Below, in pieces: positions 52,619 to 52,920 of a stretch of 52,920 bases of DNA (position 1 is the stretch's first letter; each line of letters opens with the position of its first letter). The stretch is taken from assembly GCA_945897475.1 (NCBI GenBank), contig CAMDFL010000005.1:1-52920 (forward strand), read 5' to 3'. The notes below the pieces were generated by a model that was given only the letters and a program-made list of their open reading frames with translations, made no database searches and had not been told where the DNA came from. A program made the position numbers and the translations under genes. This DNA comes from Bordetella parapertussis (lineage in GTDB: Bacteria; Pseudomonadota; Gammaproteobacteria; Burkholderiales; SG8-39).

Positions 52619-52920
52619 TCAAACAGTCAGTGCCGCGACTATGCAATTGCCCGAGTGATATCCAAAGGTGGTGGCCTTGCCCAGTCCCCCGGTGTAACCG
52701 GCCACCGGACCGCCTTCGTGCCCTCCGGTGGTCGAGCCTGCGGCATACAAGCCCTCGATCACGCCGCCGTCGCGGTGTTCCACGCGGCACTGCCCGTCGA
52801 TGGCAACGCCGCCCATGGTGTAGGTGACGCCGGCGCACAAGGGAACGGCGAAAAACGGCGGCGCCATGATGGCCTGCGCGCGGTTGACCGGATTGTCAGT
52901 GCGCGGCGGGTCGAGGGCAT
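52619..52920 (-). CDS. FAD-dependent oxidoreductase, 3' part (fumarate reductase/KstD-like)
   Basis: The C-terminal 100 residues of a flavoprotein whose 5' part lies beyond the window. The sequence GVTYTMGGVAIDGQCRV, followed by VIEGLYAAGSTTGGHEGG and GLGKATTFGYHSG, matches the FAD-contacting end of the fumarate reductase/succinate dehydrogenase-like FAD_binding_2 family, which includes 3-ketosteroid and tricarballylate dehydrogenases. The frame is open through the window edge (PRTDNPVNRAQAIMAPPFF). The substrate cannot be told from this part. Confidence 0.82.
   Translation of the reverse strand, partial: ALDPPRTDNPVNRAQAIMAPPFFAVPLCAGVTYTMGGVAIDGQCRVEHRDGGVIEGLYAAGSTTGGHEGGPVAGYTGGLGKATTFGYHSGNCIVAALTV

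Overview
The window reads as chromosomal DNA of a betaproteobacterium. GC content is moderately high, and several gene orders are ones known from that class: gatCAB divergent to mreBCD-mrdA-rodA-rlpA-dacA-dat-ybeD-lipB-lipA; polA-DUF2782-thrB-BPSS1780-type membrane protein; and DUF971-ubiE-Tim44-ubiJ-ubiB. I cannot name a species. There are no rRNA or tRNA genes, no intact insertion sequence and no CRISPR array.

Layout. 1-570: a MazE/MazF-type toxin-antitoxin pair. 758-2936: xthA, pyrE and a DUF4124 protein. 2970-6370: the GatCAB amidotransferase on the minus strand. 6573-17551: the rod-shape and cell-wall cluster followed by octanoyl/lipoyl transfer genes, all on the plus strand. 17605-22846: a small regulator, an FKBP, a TlpA-like thioredoxin back to back with a DUF4197 protein, DNA polymerase I and a DUF2782 protein. 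23000-26985: homoserine kinase, a membrane protein, a HIT protein and a 532-aa protein of unclear role. 27105-32500: ubiquinone genes with a VanZ-like protein. 32524-36648: dsbD, cutA, an epimerase and a 2Fe-2S flavin reductase. 36649-37440: a scar with an amidohydrolase remnant. 37441-42564: a branched-chain amino acid ABC transporter (livKHMGF). 42739-52151: cytochrome c, a YyaL-type protein, a DsbC-like protein, TfoX-like, ilvD, lgt, ydcH, an MFS carrier and a conserved small protein. The right edge holds gene remnants and the 3' part of a flavoprotein gene.

Most of this is housekeeping. Two features stand out. First, the intergenic regions hold many short tandem arrays (units of 10 to 56 bp). 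Several begin at a stop codon, and four arrays plus one single copy around the mre/lip cluster look like diverged members of one family (CTAA-AAGC...AAAGC). Second, at three junctions (livH-livM, ubiE-tim44, ubiB-vanZ) a duplication has copied the stop/start overlap itself. This leaves tiny ORFs chained by overlapping stop and start codons between the two real genes. At livH-livM the unit is 56 bp in three copies; the two extra ORFs are 19 codons each, echo the LivH C-terminus and each precede the next start with GGAGG.

Smaller points of interest are a 75-residue lysine-rich tail on IlvD, start codons of two divergent genes that share bases, a strong 12-bp inverted repeat before thrB, and several decayed gene fragments (DUF971, TctC, amidohydrolase, VOC, MOSC).
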